A DNA stretch of 64,000 nucleotides, taken from CAYQQU01 sp964419545 (lineage in GTDB: Bacteria; Bacteroidota; Bacteroidia; Chitinophagales; Saprospiraceae). The notes under the pieces are model-generated. The model worked only from the letters and a program-made list of their open reading frames with translations, had not been told where the DNA came from and ran no database searches. The DNA is taken from contig CAYQQU010000025.1 in NCBI GenBank assembly GCA_964419545.1, positions 1 to 64,000 of the forward strand, in the 5' to 3' direction. Position 1 is the stretch's first letter; every line of letters begins with the position of its first letter. Shown piece by piece: positions 9,440 to 18,172 of the stretch. Position numbers and translations under genes: made by a program.

Positions 9440-9493
9440 AGGAAAAATCCTCGTTCTTCCTTTAGGATCGAGGTAAAAACGAGGATTTTTCCT
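9440..9493. repeat. Second perfect 16-base inverted repeat inside the composite block
   Basis: AGGAAAAATCCTCGTT (9440-9455) is the exact reverse complement of AACGAGGATTTTTCCT (9478-9493), separated by 22 bases. Its right arm runs straight into the second direct-repeat copy, so the elements are nested. Confidence 0.85.
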
Positions 9494-9541
9494 ACTTTTT
9501 CGAGATCCAAAAATTAAATGCGATTGCCCCGCCTATCCATC
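9488..9541. repeat. Direct repeat copy 2 of the 54-base intergenic unit
   Basis: This is the second copy of the unit at 9326-9379, displaced by 162 bases, starting TTTCCTACTTTTTCGAGAT. It ends at CCTATCCATC, just upstream of the next gene. Confidence 0.85.
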
Positions 9542-9606
9542 TCTCCTTTTTGCCGGCTTGCGATTTTTATCTAAATTACTGCTCTCAAATCCAAAGATCA
9601 CTTTTT

Positions 9607-10497
9607 ATGGCAATCATTCAGGTCGTAATCGGCATCATCTTTGTCCTGCTTCTGCTCAGTCTGTTGGCGACTACCATCATGGAGCTGTTGTCGTCGCTCC
9701 TTTCGCTGCGCGGGCGCAACCTGGAAAAAGCACTCCGCAATATGCTGGCCACCACCGGCATCGACGATCGCATTTTCCAGGAGTTCAGGAACAATTCGTT
9801 ATACCGGCAGATCACCCAGCGCTGGGGCAAAAACCGCACCCGGCCGTCTTACGTCAGCGACGACACTTTCCAGTCTATCCTCTTCGATATTATTTTGAAA
9901 GGCGAAGGCCTCGACAAGCTGCAGGAAAAGGTCGATCAATTGCCGGACGTGGATCTGAAGAACGTGCTCAATCAATTGCTGCGCGACGCCGACCACGATG
10001 TCGAGCAATTCAAACTCAAGGTCCGGAAGTGGTACAACGACGTGATGGATCGCGCCAGCGGCTGGTACAAACGCTCCACCCAGCAGATCCTGATCGTGGT
10101 GGGGCTGATTATCGCCCTGGTGTTCAATGCCGACACCATCGCCATCTACCAGCGCCTGGAGGCCGACCCGGCCAGCCTGCAACAGATCGTGACGCTGGCC
10201 GAGAACTTCGTCGCCCAGAACGACCTGGAGTCAGTCCGGGAAAGCGATCCCGAATTTGAAACCGCATACAATGACCTGAAAAGCCTGATCAACAACGAGA
10301 TCAACGCCGTGCGCTCGCCCCTGGGGCTCGGCTGGACTCAGGTCGACTTTTCCAGGTTTACGATCTACGACTGGTTCATCAAGGTGATGGGCTGGCTGGT
10401 TACCGCGCTGGCTATCTCGCTGGGGGCGCCTTTCTGGTTTGACCTGCTGCGCAAAATTGTCAATATCCGCAGTTCGGGAAACAAACCGCAGGCCTGA
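9607..10497 (+). CDS. Conserved membrane protein of unknown function
   Basis: From the ATG at 9607 the product is 296 residues; the frame extends up to a TTG at 9550 but that lacks support and overlaps repeat sequence. There is an N-terminal membrane helix (AIIQVVIGIIFVLLLLSLLA), a long charged middle region likely to be helical, a second span around ILIVVGLIIALVFNADTIAI and a third around GWLVTALAISLGAPFWFDLL. The C-terminal GAPFWFDLLRKIVNIR is the kind of motif that recurs in this sort of uncharacterised bacterial protein. I do not assign a function. A CpdA-like gene follows 97 bases later on the same strand. Confidence 0.75.
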   Translation: MAIIQVVIGIIFVLLLLSLLATTIMELLSSLLSLRGRNLEKALRNMLATTGIDDRIFQEFRNNSLYRQITQRWGKNRTRPSYVSDDTFQSILFDIILKGEGLDKLQEKVDQLPDVDLKNVLNQLLRDADHDVEQFKLKVRKWYNDVMDRASGWYKRSTQQILIVVGLIIALVFNADTIAIYQRLEADPASLQQIVTLAENFVAQNDLESVRESDPEFETAYNDLKSLINNEINAVRSPLGLGWTQVDFSRFTIYDWFIKVMGWLVTALAISLGAPFWFDLLRKIVNIRSSGNKPQA

Positions 10498-10594
10498 TAC
10501 AGTTAAAAATAAGCTCCGCTTTTTGAGATTTCGCGTCCGGCTTGTCTTCGCTCCGCTCCGGATGCCATGCACCATTCCCCCGAATACAGATACT

Positions 10595-11326
10595 ATGATG
10601 AAAATTGCACAGATAACGGATTTGCACGTCGGCCGGGAAAATGAGTATCCCTCGGGCGTCGACGTACGCGCTAATTTCCTCGCTTTGCTGGACGGCGTGC
10701 GCCGCTTCCGTCCGGATAAACTGGTCGTCTCGGGCGACTTGTGCGCCAAAAGCGCGGATCAGGCCGTCTATGACTGGATCAAGGAAAAACTGGACGCTCT
10801 GCAGGTGCCTTACGAAGTCATTTCCGGGAACCATGACGATCCGGAGGCGCTGGCCCGAAGCTTCGGCCGCGGGGCCGACCTGACCGGCCGGGAGTTGTTC
10901 TTCCTCCGCCAATGGGACGAGTGGCCGGTCTTTTTCCTGGACACCACCAACGGCGCCTTGTCTGCGCGACAACAGGAGTGGTTGCGGCGCCGGCTCGCGT
11001 TGACCGAACACCCCGTTCTGGTGTTCATGCACCATCCGCCCGCCTTTGCCGGCGTACCCCATATGGATGAAAATTATCCGCTCCAAAATCGCGAGATCGT
11101 CCAGAACATCTTCTTCCGCTGCGAGCAGCCCGTCTACATCTTCGCCGGGCACTTCCACGTGGAAAAAAGCATCGGCCTGCGCAATATTCAGGTGAATATC
11201 ACGCCATCAGGCTACTTCCAGATCGATTTCCACCAGCAACAGTTCGCCATCGACCACTACCGGGTCGCTTTGCGGGAAATCGTGCTCGACGGAGCGGCGA
11301 TCCGGCATTCGGTGGTGTATGTCTAA
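10595..11326 (+). CDS. CpdA-like class III metallophosphoesterase (possible 3',5'-cAMP phosphodiesterase)
   Basis: The 243-residue protein has all the metallophosphoesterase motifs in order: ITDLHVG (D9, H11), VVSGDLCA, VISGNHDD, FMHHPP and AGHFHVEKS. These bind the two metal ions. The compact size, the GNHD/GHFH spacing and a C-terminal beta-rich tail fit the CpdA group, which hydrolyses cyclic AMP, although related members act on other phosphodiesters. The tandem ATG at 10595/10598 is chosen because the first motif follows directly; the frame extends further upstream without a conserved sequence. Confidence 0.82.
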   Translation: MMKIAQITDLHVGRENEYPSGVDVRANFLALLDGVRRFRPDKLVVSGDLCAKSADQAVYDWIKEKLDALQVPYEVISGNHDDPEALARSFGRGADLTGRELFFLRQWDEWPVFFLDTTNGALSARQQEWLRRRLALTEHPVLVFMHHPPAFAGVPHMDENYPLQNREIVQNIFFRCEQPVYIFAGHFHVEKSIGLRNIQVNITPSGYFQIDFHQQQFAIDHYRVALREIVLDGAAIRHSVVYV

Positions 11327-11398
11327 ATGCTTTTCATCATTACTTTAGTGGCCGGACATCCTTATCTTCGCGCTATTCATTAACCAAATAACACCGCT

Positions 11399-13453
11399 AT
11401 GCAAAAGATAAATTTATGGCTGGCGCTGCTGCTCATGGCCTTGGCCGCCTGCGGCGGACCGGCATCCGAGGGGGATGGCAACGGCCAGACGGAAGGCGAA
11501 AACCTGGAAGATTTCGTTTGGAATCCTGAAAATTTTGCCGACAAACGCATCCTGCGCTACCGGGTGCCCGGCTTCGACCAGCTCACACTCTCCCAGAAAA
11601 AACTGGTGTACTACCTGGTGCAGGCCGGCCTCTCCGGTCGCGATATCATCTGGGATCAGAACTACCGCTACAACCTCGTCATCCGCCGGGCCCTGGATCA
11701 GATCGTGCGCGACTATTCCGGCGACCGCCAGGCAGAAGACTGGCAGAGCTTCCTGGTGTACGCCAAGAACGTCTGGTTCTCTAACGGCATCCACCACCAT
11801 TACAGCAATGACAAGTTCATTCCCGAATTTTCGCGTGAATACTTCGAAGGGCTGCTGGCCGATGTAGGCGCTGAACTGCCGAAAGTGGTGCTCACCGCTA
11901 TGTTCGATCCGACCGTCGACGCCAAAAAGATCGACCAAAGCGAAGGCAAGGATATCGTAGCCGCCTCGGCCGTCAACTTTTACGAGCCGGGCGTCACCGC
12001 CGCGGAAGTCGCCGATTTTTATGCCCGGCGCCGCGCTGAAGCCGACGATCCCCGCGTTTCTTTCGGCCTCAACTCTCAGGTGGTGCGCAATGCCGACGGA
12101 GAACTCGTAGAGCGCGTCTGGAAAATCGACGGCCTCTACGGGCCGGCCATCGCCGAGATCGTCAAGTGGCTGGAAAAAGCCGTGGAAGTAGCGGAAAACG
12201 AACCGCAACGCAAAGCCCTGGAGCTGCTCATCGAATACTACCGCACCGGCGACCTCAAAACCTGGGACGACTACAACGTCGCCTGGGTGCAGGCCACCGA
12301 AGGCGATATCGACTACATCAATTCTTTCATCGAAGTGTACAACGATCCGATGGGCCTGAAAGGCTCTTACGAGACCATCGTCGAGATCAACGATTTTGAG
12401 GCCTCCGAACGCATGGCGGTCATCTCTAAGGAGGCGCAGTGGTTCGAAGACAACTCGCCGCTTATGCCCGAGCATAAAAAACAGCAGGTGACCGGTATCA
12501 CCTACAAGGTGGTCAACGTAGCCGGAGAAGCCGGCGACGCCTCGCCCGCCACGCCCATCGGCGTCAACCTGCCCAACGCCAACTGGATCCGCGCGGAACA
12601 CGGCTCCAAATCGGTAAGCCTGGGCAACATCACCGCCGCCTATAATAATGCTGAAGGACCCGGACTGCTGCAGGAATTCGCCAACGACGCCGAAGAGATC
12701 GAGCGGGCCGAAGAATACGGACAACTGGCCTCCAAAATGCACACGGCCCTGCACGAGGTGCTGGGCCACGCTTCCGGCCAGCTGGAACCAGGCGTGGCAA
12801 CGCCGGGCGAAACGCTCAAAAACTACGCTTCGCCGCTGGAAGAAGCCCGCGCCGACCTCTTCTCCCTCTACTACCTGCTCGATCCCAAACTGGAGGAGCT
12901 GGGGCTGGCGCCTTCCAATGAAGTAGGCAAAGCCCAATACGATTCCTACCTGCGCAACGGTCTGATGCTGCAACTGCGCCGCATCGAACCGGGTAAGAAT
13001 ATCGAACAGGCGCACATGCGCAATCGACAGATGGTAGCAAAGTGGGTCTTCGAAAAAGCCTCGGCCGACAGCTCGGTCGTCATGCTGCACCGCGATGGTA
13101 AAACCTATATCGACATCCAGGACTACGAGAAGCTCCGCGAACACTTCGGCGCCCTGTTGCGCGAGGTGCAGCGCATCAAGTCACAGGGCGATTACGCCGC
13201 CGGCAAAGCGCTCATCGAAGGTTATGGGGTAAAGGTCGATCCGTCGATGCACGCCGAGGTGCTGCAACGCGCCGCAGCACTCAACATCCCGCCCTACGGC
13301 GGCTTCATCAACCCCGTGCTTCGGCCGGTAACCGACGAGAACGGCGACATCACCGATATCGAGATCGAATATCCGGACGACTTTACAAAGCAAATGCTGG
13401 AGTACAGCGAGCAGTATAGTTTCCTGCTGAAAGAAGAGGAGGTGTTGAACTAG
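11399..13453 (+). CDS. Dipeptidyl peptidase III-like zinc metallopeptidase (M49), lipoprotein
   Basis: M49 peptidases release dipeptides from the N-terminus of short peptides. The signature HEVLGH is at residues 452-457 (family HExxGH), followed about 25 residues later by EEARAD, which supplies the third zinc ligand. The 684-residue length fits Bacteroidota DPP III. The N-terminus is a lipoprotein signal with the lipobox LAAC (cysteine at residue 19), so the enzyme is probably anchored in the periplasm or outer membrane and feeds on peptides. ATG at 11399. The gene ends against a convergent T9SS protein gene, with a dispersed inverted repeat between. Confidence 0.93.
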   Translation: MQKINLWLALLLMALAACGGPASEGDGNGQTEGENLEDFVWNPENFADKRILRYRVPGFDQLTLSQKKLVYYLVQAGLSGRDIIWDQNYRYNLVIRRALDQIVRDYSGDRQAEDWQSFLVYAKNVWFSNGIHHHYSNDKFIPEFSREYFEGLLADVGAELPKVVLTAMFDPTVDAKKIDQSEGKDIVAASAVNFYEPGVTAAEVADFYARRRAEADDPRVSFGLNSQVVRNADGELVERVWKIDGLYGPAIAEIVKWLEKAVEVAENEPQRKALELLIEYYRTGDLKTWDDYNVAWVQATEGDIDYINSFIEVYNDPMGLKGSYETIVEINDFEASERMAVISKEAQWFEDNSPLMPEHKKQQVTGITYKVVNVAGEAGDASPATPIGVNLPNANWIRAEHGSKSVSLGNITAAYNNAEGPGLLQEFANDAEEIERAEEYGQLASKMHTALHEVLGHASGQLEPGVATPGETLKNYASPLEEARADLFSLYYLLDPKLEELGLAPSNEVGKAQYDSYLRNGLMLQLRRIEPGKNIEQAHMRNRQMVAKWVFEKASADSSVVMLHRDGKTYIDIQDYEKLREHFGALLREVQRIKSQGDYAAGKALIEGYGVKVDPSMHAEVLQRAAALNIPPYGGFINPVLRPVTDENGDITDIEIEYPDDFTKQMLEYSEQYSFLLKEEEVLN

Positions 13454-13466
13454 ACAGTTGATCTGA

Positions 13467-13518
13467 AGCCGGATTATTCATGGGTTCCTCGTCGTGAGAA
13501 GCCATGAATAATCCGGGC
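13467..13518. repeat. Dispersed inverted repeat between convergent genes
   Basis: AGCCGGATTATTCATGG on the left and CCATGAATAATCCGGGCT on the right are near-complementary (one base missing on the left), giving a hairpin centred near 13492. It is a variant of the perfect copy at 50575-50634. Confidence 0.75.
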
Positions 13519-13521
13519 TAA

Positions 13522-13569
13522 AAACCCAAAACCCAAAGACTAAAGACTAAAGCCCAAAGACTAAAGACC
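13522..13569. repeat. Short low-complexity tandem repeat
   Basis: The stretch is built from repeats of CCCAAA and AAAGACT (for example AAAGACTAAAGACTAAAG). It fills the rest of the convergent spacer between the M49 and PKD genes. Confidence 0.7.
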
Positions 13570-13576
13570 ACCCCCC

Positions 13577-16500
13577 TTACCTCAACAGCACCACCTCCCC
13601 CTGGAATACTTCCCGCGCCATCTCTTCCTCCTCCGTTTCGTATTCCACTTCGATCAGGTACAGGTAGACGTCGGAAGGGGAGGGCTCGCCATTGAAGGTG
13701 CCGTCCCAGCCCATTCCGGGGGTGTCGTTATCGTAGACCAGGTTGCCCCAGCGGTTGTAAACTTTGAAGGTGAGCACCTGGTAGTCGCCCCGTTCGAATT
13801 CGCCGTTGGTGGCGACGTTAAAGAAATCGTTATTGTTGTCGCCGTTGGGTGTAAAAGCGTTTGGCATACCGAATACGACGCAGGGCACCACGTCGACCAC
13901 CGTGAAGCTGTCCGCCTCGCAGCCAAACTCGTCCAGGATGAAGACGGTATAGCTCTGGTCGTCTTCCGGGAATTGGAACGCCTCGGTGAGCGTATCCGTG
14001 GTTTCGGTGATGAACCAGGTCGTCTGGATGTTCGTCGGTTCGCTGATCAGGGTTTCCAGATCGATGCTGTCGCCGCGGCAGATGGGGTCGACCTCGTTGA
14101 AGACGATGGTCGGCCCGTCGTTGATGATCACGTCTTTCTGTACGGTATTGGTGCAGCCGAGCTGCGAATCGGAGGCCGTGAGCCTGACGGTGTAGACGCC
14201 GCCTTCCGGGTAGACCGAAAAGACGGGCGATTCGTCGGAGGTGGAAGTGTCGCCGTTGCCGAAATCCCATTCGAACGTATCGGCTCCGGTAGAAGTATTG
14301 TCGAACCGGAAGGGCTGGCCGGAGCACAGCTCGTTGCCCTGGCCTTGCAGGCGGAGGAAATCGGCCGTCACGTCCCGGATAATCAGCGGTTGTTCCACTG
14401 CGATCTCACATTCGTCATTGGCGCCCCGCAGCACGAGCGTGGCTACCGTTTGCCCCGAAGGCGGGGCGGTGATATACAGGTGGTCGACAGGCGAAACGTT
14501 GTCGACTTCTTCGCCATCGCCGAAGTTCCAGGTAAAGGAGCTGACGTCTTCCGTGTCGAGTAAGGTGAACGTGATGGTATCGCCCACACAGAAAGCTTCT
14601 TCGGAGACCGAAAAGTCGCCTTCCGGCCCGACGAGGGTAAAGGAGCGGGATACGGTATCGGCGCAGCCGAAGGGCGTGGTGGCGATCATCTGCACCTCGA
14701 AAGTACCTTTGTCAAAAGAACCGGAGGGCGAGGGCCCGAGGCCGCCCTGTCCGTTGCCGAAGTCCCAGACATAAGAAAGCGGCACCGAAGCCGTGGAGGC
14801 CTCGGAGAAGACGATCTGTTCCGGATAACAAATGACCGGATCGTTGTCGACGCTGCTGGTGAAATCGGCTACGGGGAAATCCTGTACGGAGACGAAGCGG
14901 ATTACTTCACCGCCGCAGCCTGTACCGACTTCTTCGAAATCGAGGACCAGGGCGTATTCCCCGCTCTCGGGATAGACCGCTCCTGCCGCTTGGGTATCGG
15001 CGGTTTGCCCGTTGCCGAAGTCCCAGCTGAAGACCAGGTTGGAGCCGGCGGCCGTATAGTCGGTCGCAAAGACAGCGAGCGAATCGCCGACGCAGAGGTT
15101 GGCCGGCGTCGGGTCGGTGATCACCGTACTGACCGGTTCGTAAACCTCCAGGAAGCGGGTGACGGTGGCCGGGCAGCCGAGGGCGTCTATGATGGTCAGC
15201 GTCACCTCCAGAGTGTCGCCGGGTCCGTCCTCGATCGTCGTCACCGGGTTTTGCTCGGTCGAGCCGAAGCTCCATTCCCAGGAGGTGATGGTGGTATCGG
15301 CCGTGGAAAGGTCGGTGAAGCTCAGGGGAGCGGGATAGCAGATGAAATCATCATCGACCGTGAATTCGGGCTGGAGGGTGAAGATGCGGGCGTCGCGGCT
15401 AAAGGTGTCGGTACACCCGTTGATGTCTTCCGTCACCAGCGTGATGGTCTCTTCACCCGGATTGGAAAAGGTGAAGTCGATGATGGAATCCTGGGTGGTG
15501 ATCGGTCGGTTGGAGATCTCGAAAAACCAGTCGAAGCCTTTCCAGCAATCGTTGTCTACGTCTATCGAACTACTGGCGTCCAGCTGGTAGGTCTGCCCGG
15601 CGCACAATAGCGAATCGATCTCGAAAGAAGCTTGTATGTCGCGAATGCACACCAGGGCGGAGTCTACGGAAGCGGGGCAGCCCGAGCCGGGGTCTTCGGC
15701 GGTAAGCGTAACCTGGTAGTCGCCGGTCTCGCCGTAAGTATGGACAAACGCGCCGGGCGGATTGGTGATTATCGTATCCCCGAGATCCCAAGTCAGTATC
15801 GTCGCATCGACGGTGGAATCCCGGAAGGTAACGTCAAAGGGCGCTTCGCAGTCGATCTCGTAGTCGATGAGCGCCAGCGGCCCCCGCACGTTGATAAAAT
15901 CTTCTTTGGTGATGGTCGACAGACAGCCGTTGTATTCCACCGTCAGCGTGACGTCGGTGGGCCCGACGATGCCATCTACCGGCCAGCTGGGCGCCGCATC
16001 CTGGTAGCAGTGGAAGGCGCGTCCGTCCTCGGTCTCGATATGCCAGGCTTCGATGAGGGTGGTATCGCCCACGCCGGTGAAGGTCACCGTATCGCCCTGG
16101 CAGATATCGGTTTCATTGGCGAGCAGGTCGATCGTCAGGGGCTCCCCGACCCTGATGGTGATGGCGTAGGAAGTATCGATGCAGCCCGCCGCATTTTCGA
16201 TATTGAGTACCACGTCGTATTCGCCGGGCTCCGTATAGGTGTAGGAATAGGGAGTCGTATCGTTTTGGGTGTGGATGTTGCCGTCGCCCAGGTCAAGTTC
16301 CCACTGGGTGATGGGCTCGCGCGTATTGCTGGAGTCGGAAAAAGTCACTGTCAGCGGTGCGCAGCCGTCGACGAGGTCGGGGGCGAAGCGCGCGTTGGGT
16401 ACGAAGATGGAATCCTGCAGGACCAGCGTATCTTTACAGCCCGAGGGATTGGTGACCTCCAGGAAGACAGGGTCGAGGATCAGGCCGTTCATGCCGTAGG

Positions 16501-17716
16501 TGGTCGTATCCGTATTTTCATAGACCCGCGTAGGGTTGGATTCGGTGCTGGTGCTGCCGTCACTGAAGAGCCATAAAAAGCCGGTGGCTTCGTCGGAGAG
16601 GGCGGTATAGCTGAAGGTCACCGGTTCGGTGCAGCTGTAGGTCGGATCGGCCTCGAAATCGGCCTCGGCCTGGTCGGCGAAAACAGTGATGACCGTGTCG
16701 CCCTGGCAGCCGGCAACATTGTTGACGGTGAGGGTGACTTCATAGGTTCCCTCCTGCAGGAAGCGCACCGTCGGTTCGAACTCGTCGGAGGTGCTCGGGC
16801 TGGCGTCAGGGCCGAAGTTCCAGGTGTAAGCGCCCGGGTCCGAGAGGTTTTCGACCATGATGGAATCGCCTACGCATACCGTATCGGGGATGACCGGCCG
16901 CGCGCGGGGCGGGCCGATGCGGACGGTGCGGGTAAACGTCGCCTCGCAGTCGTTATCGTCGGTGACGGTCAGTGTGATGTCGAAGCTGCCGATCTCGTTA
17001 AAGGTTTGGGCCGGCGGATTGGGGCCGGTGAAGGTTTGGCCGTTGCCGAAGTCCCAGTTATACACCAGGTTGGGCCCGCCGCCGGTCGTTTGGTTGCCGA
17101 TGATCACCGTCAGGGGCGGTTCGCAGGCGAAGGGCGGGTTGGGGTTGGTGCTGAAAGCTACGTTTGCCGGGCTGGAGGTGCTGATCGCGTCGGGGAATAT
17201 TTCGGTGACCGTACAGTTTTCTAGGTTGGATTGCAGGCTGAGCGATACGTCGAAGTCGCCGGCTATGGTATAGGTGTGTGTGGGGTCGGTCACGCCGTTG
17301 GCGCTTTCGCCGTCGCCGAACGTCCAGTTGTAGCTCGTGATGGTTACGCCATCCGGGACGGTAGAGTCGTCGTTGAAGCTGACCTCCAGGGGCGTACAGC
17401 CGCCGGCGGGATCGAAAGTGACGCCGGGCTCGGGCTTGGCGTAGACGGTGATGGTCACCTGGCCGATCACCGGTTCGCCGGGCCCTTCGCTGAAGGCTAC
17501 CTCGTAGACGCCGGGAGAGGCGAAGGTGTTATCCGGATTGGAGAGGGTAGAAGTGGCGCCGTTCTGGAAGTCCCAGAAAAAGCCGGTAGCCCCCGCCGGC
17601 GGGCTAAAGGAAACTTCCAGCGGGACGCAGCCTTCCGTGATGGAGGCAGACTGTGCATTGAGGAAAAGGGTGCTAAATCCCAGCAGAGCGCAGAGCAGCG
17701 CAATCTTGTGTTTCAT
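13577..17716 (-). CDS. Large secreted PKD-repeat protein with T9SS type B sorting domain
   Basis: From the ATG at 17716 the product is 1379 residues and begins with a signal peptide (MKHKIALLCALLGFSTLFLN). It then has about 14 PKD-type beta repeats, recognisable from W-x-F-G-x-G cores such as SYNWTFGDGES, YNWDFGNGQTF and FEWDFGNGDTST. The C-terminus is a CHU_C gliding-motility-associated domain (NAFTPNGDNNNDFF, VYNRWGNLVYDN, GWDGTFNGEP). It directs export by the type IX system and attachment to the cell surface. It is probably an adhesin or matrix protein; no ligand can be named. The frame runs upstream to 18097, but that extension is only the translated tandem repeat and has no signal sequence. 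Confidence 0.92.
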   Translation of the reverse strand: MKHKIALLCALLGFSTLFLNAQSASITEGCVPLEVSFSPPAGATGFFWDFQNGATSTLSNPDNTFASPGVYEVAFSEGPGEPVIGQVTITVYAKPEPGVTFDPAGGCTPLEVSFNDDSTVPDGVTITSYNWTFGDGESANGVTDPTHTYTIAGDFDVSLSLQSNLENCTVTEIFPDAISTSSPANVAFSTNPNPPFACEPPLTVIIGNQTTGGGPNLVYNWDFGNGQTFTGPNPPAQTFNEIGSFDITLTVTDDNDCEATFTRTVRIGPPRARPVIPDTVCVGDSIMVENLSDPGAYTWNFGPDASPSTSDEFEPTVRFLQEGTYEVTLTVNNVAGCQGDTVITVFADQAEADFEADPTYSCTEPVTFSYTALSDEATGFLWLFSDGSTSTESNPTRVYENTDTTTYGMNGLILDPVFLEVTNPSGCKDTLVLQDSIFVPNARFAPDLVDGCAPLTVTFSDSSNTREPITQWELDLGDGNIHTQNDTTPYSYTYTEPGEYDVVLNIENAAGCIDTSYAITIRVGEPLTIDLLANETDICQGDTVTFTGVGDTTLIEAWHIETEDGRAFHCYQDAAPSWPVDGIVGPTDVTLTVEYNGCLSTITKEDFINVRGPLALIDYEIDCEAPFDVTFRDSTVDATILTWDLGDTIITNPPGAFVHTYGETGDYQVTLTAEDPGSGCPASVDSALVCIRDIQASFEIDSLLCAGQTYQLDASSSIDVDNDCWKGFDWFFEISNRPITTQDSIIDFTFSNPGEETITLVTEDINGCTDTFSRDARIFTLQPEFTVDDDFICYPAPLSFTDLSTADTTITSWEWSFGSTEQNPVTTIEDGPGDTLEVTLTIIDALGCPATVTRFLEVYEPVSTVITDPTPANLCVGDSLAVFATDYTAAGSNLVFSWDFGNGQTADTQAAGAVYPESGEYALVLDFEEVGTGCGGEVIRFVSVQDFPVADFTSSVDNDPVICYPEQIVFSEASTASVPLSYVWDFGNGQGGLGPSPSGSFDKGTFEVQMIATTPFGCADTVSRSFTLVGPEGDFSVSEEAFCVGDTITFTLLDTEDVSSFTWNFGDGEEVDNVSPVDHLYITAPPSGQTVATLVLRGANDECEIAVEQPLIIRDVTADFLRLQGQGNELCSGQPFRFDNTSTGADTFEWDFGNGDTSTSDESPVFSVYPEGGVYTVRLTASDSQLGCTNTVQKDVIINDGPTIVFNEVDPICRGDSIDLETLISEPTNIQTTWFITETTDTLTEAFQFPEDDQSYTVFILDEFGCEADSFTVVDVVPCVVFGMPNAFTPNGDNNNDFFNVATNGEFERGDYQVLTFKVYNRWGNLVYDNDTPGMGWDGTFNGEPSPSDVYLYLIEVEYETEEEEMAREVFQGEVVLLR

Positions 17717-17827
17717 ACCTAGGTTGATTTTCACCTTACAAACTACGCGCAAAATAGTAAGCTTTGCAAATATGTATAAGGAGAAAGCCGGAAAAGACGG
17801 CGGGCTTGCGGGAATTTCTGACCCGGA

Positions 17828-18018
17828 AAGCGGAGCTGCAGCTCCGCTCACCACACCATCAAGCGGAGCTGCAGCTCCGCTCACCACACCATCAAGCGGA
17901 GCTGCAGCTCCGCTCACCACACCATCAAGCGGAGCTACAGCTCCGCTCACCACACCATCAAGCGGAGCTACAGCTCCGCTCACCACACCACCAAGCGGAG
18001 CTACAGCTCCGCTCACCT
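17828..18018. repeat. Tandem array of about six 33-base units, each holding a 20-base palindrome
   Basis: Units begin at 17828, 17861, 17894, 17927, 17960 and 17993. Each contains AGCGGAGCTGCAGCTCCGCT, a perfect palindrome in the first three copies; copies 4-6 have a single A in place of the central G. The linker is CACCACACCATC-like. As 33 is a multiple of three, the array is open in several frames and creates false ORFs. It lies between the divergent PKD and M43 genes. Confidence 0.95.
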
Positions 18019-18118
18019 CCGATCTACCGACCGCGAAGACATCCATCAACCCGCGGAAGCACAACCTTCCGGGAGCGCCGGTTCCCCTGTACAACATCCG
18101 ACCAACCCGCCATAATTA

Positions 18119-18149
18119 TTGTGCGGCATGTCCTTTTTGATTATGTTTG
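18119..18149 (+). promoter_or_regulatory. Promoter of the M43-like gene
   Basis: TTG at 18119-18121 and a perfect -7 box TATGTTTG at 18142-18149 are separated by 20 bases. Transcription would start around 18156, leaving a leader of about 17 bases before the ATG at 18173. Confidence 0.75.
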
Positions 18150-18172
18150 CACAAGTCATCGAATGTACTTTT

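Larger units (their letters stand above)
8923..9606. other. 684-base repeat-rich intergenic region
   Basis: The stretch contains a weak hairpin at 8931, a possible 35-codon ORF at 9101-9208 (MKNTVHPLPM..., no family, not called), and then the composite repeat block at 9326-9541. A T-rich run with CTTTTG lies at about 9035-9047. I see no convincing gene before the ATG at 9607. Confidence 0.55.
17717..18172. other. 456-base divergent intergenic region
   Basis: It holds the 33-base tandem array and, on the right, the promoter of the M43-like gene at 18119-18149. The stretch 18019-18118 has no obvious element. Apparent ORFs across the array are repeat artefacts. Confidence 0.75.

Noticed and set aside
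11414..13144. 576-residue minus-strand ORF antisense to the M49 peptidase
   Set aside because: It is a mirror frame of a GC-rich gene with clear peptidase motifs; no family is recognisable.
17828..18018. CRISPR array
   Set aside because: The units are directly adjacent without variable spacers, and no cas genes are nearby.
17717..18097. N-terminal extension of the PKD protein to 18097
   Set aside because: The added 127 residues are mainly the translated tandem array (SGAVAPLDGVV). The signal peptide begins at the ATG at 17716.
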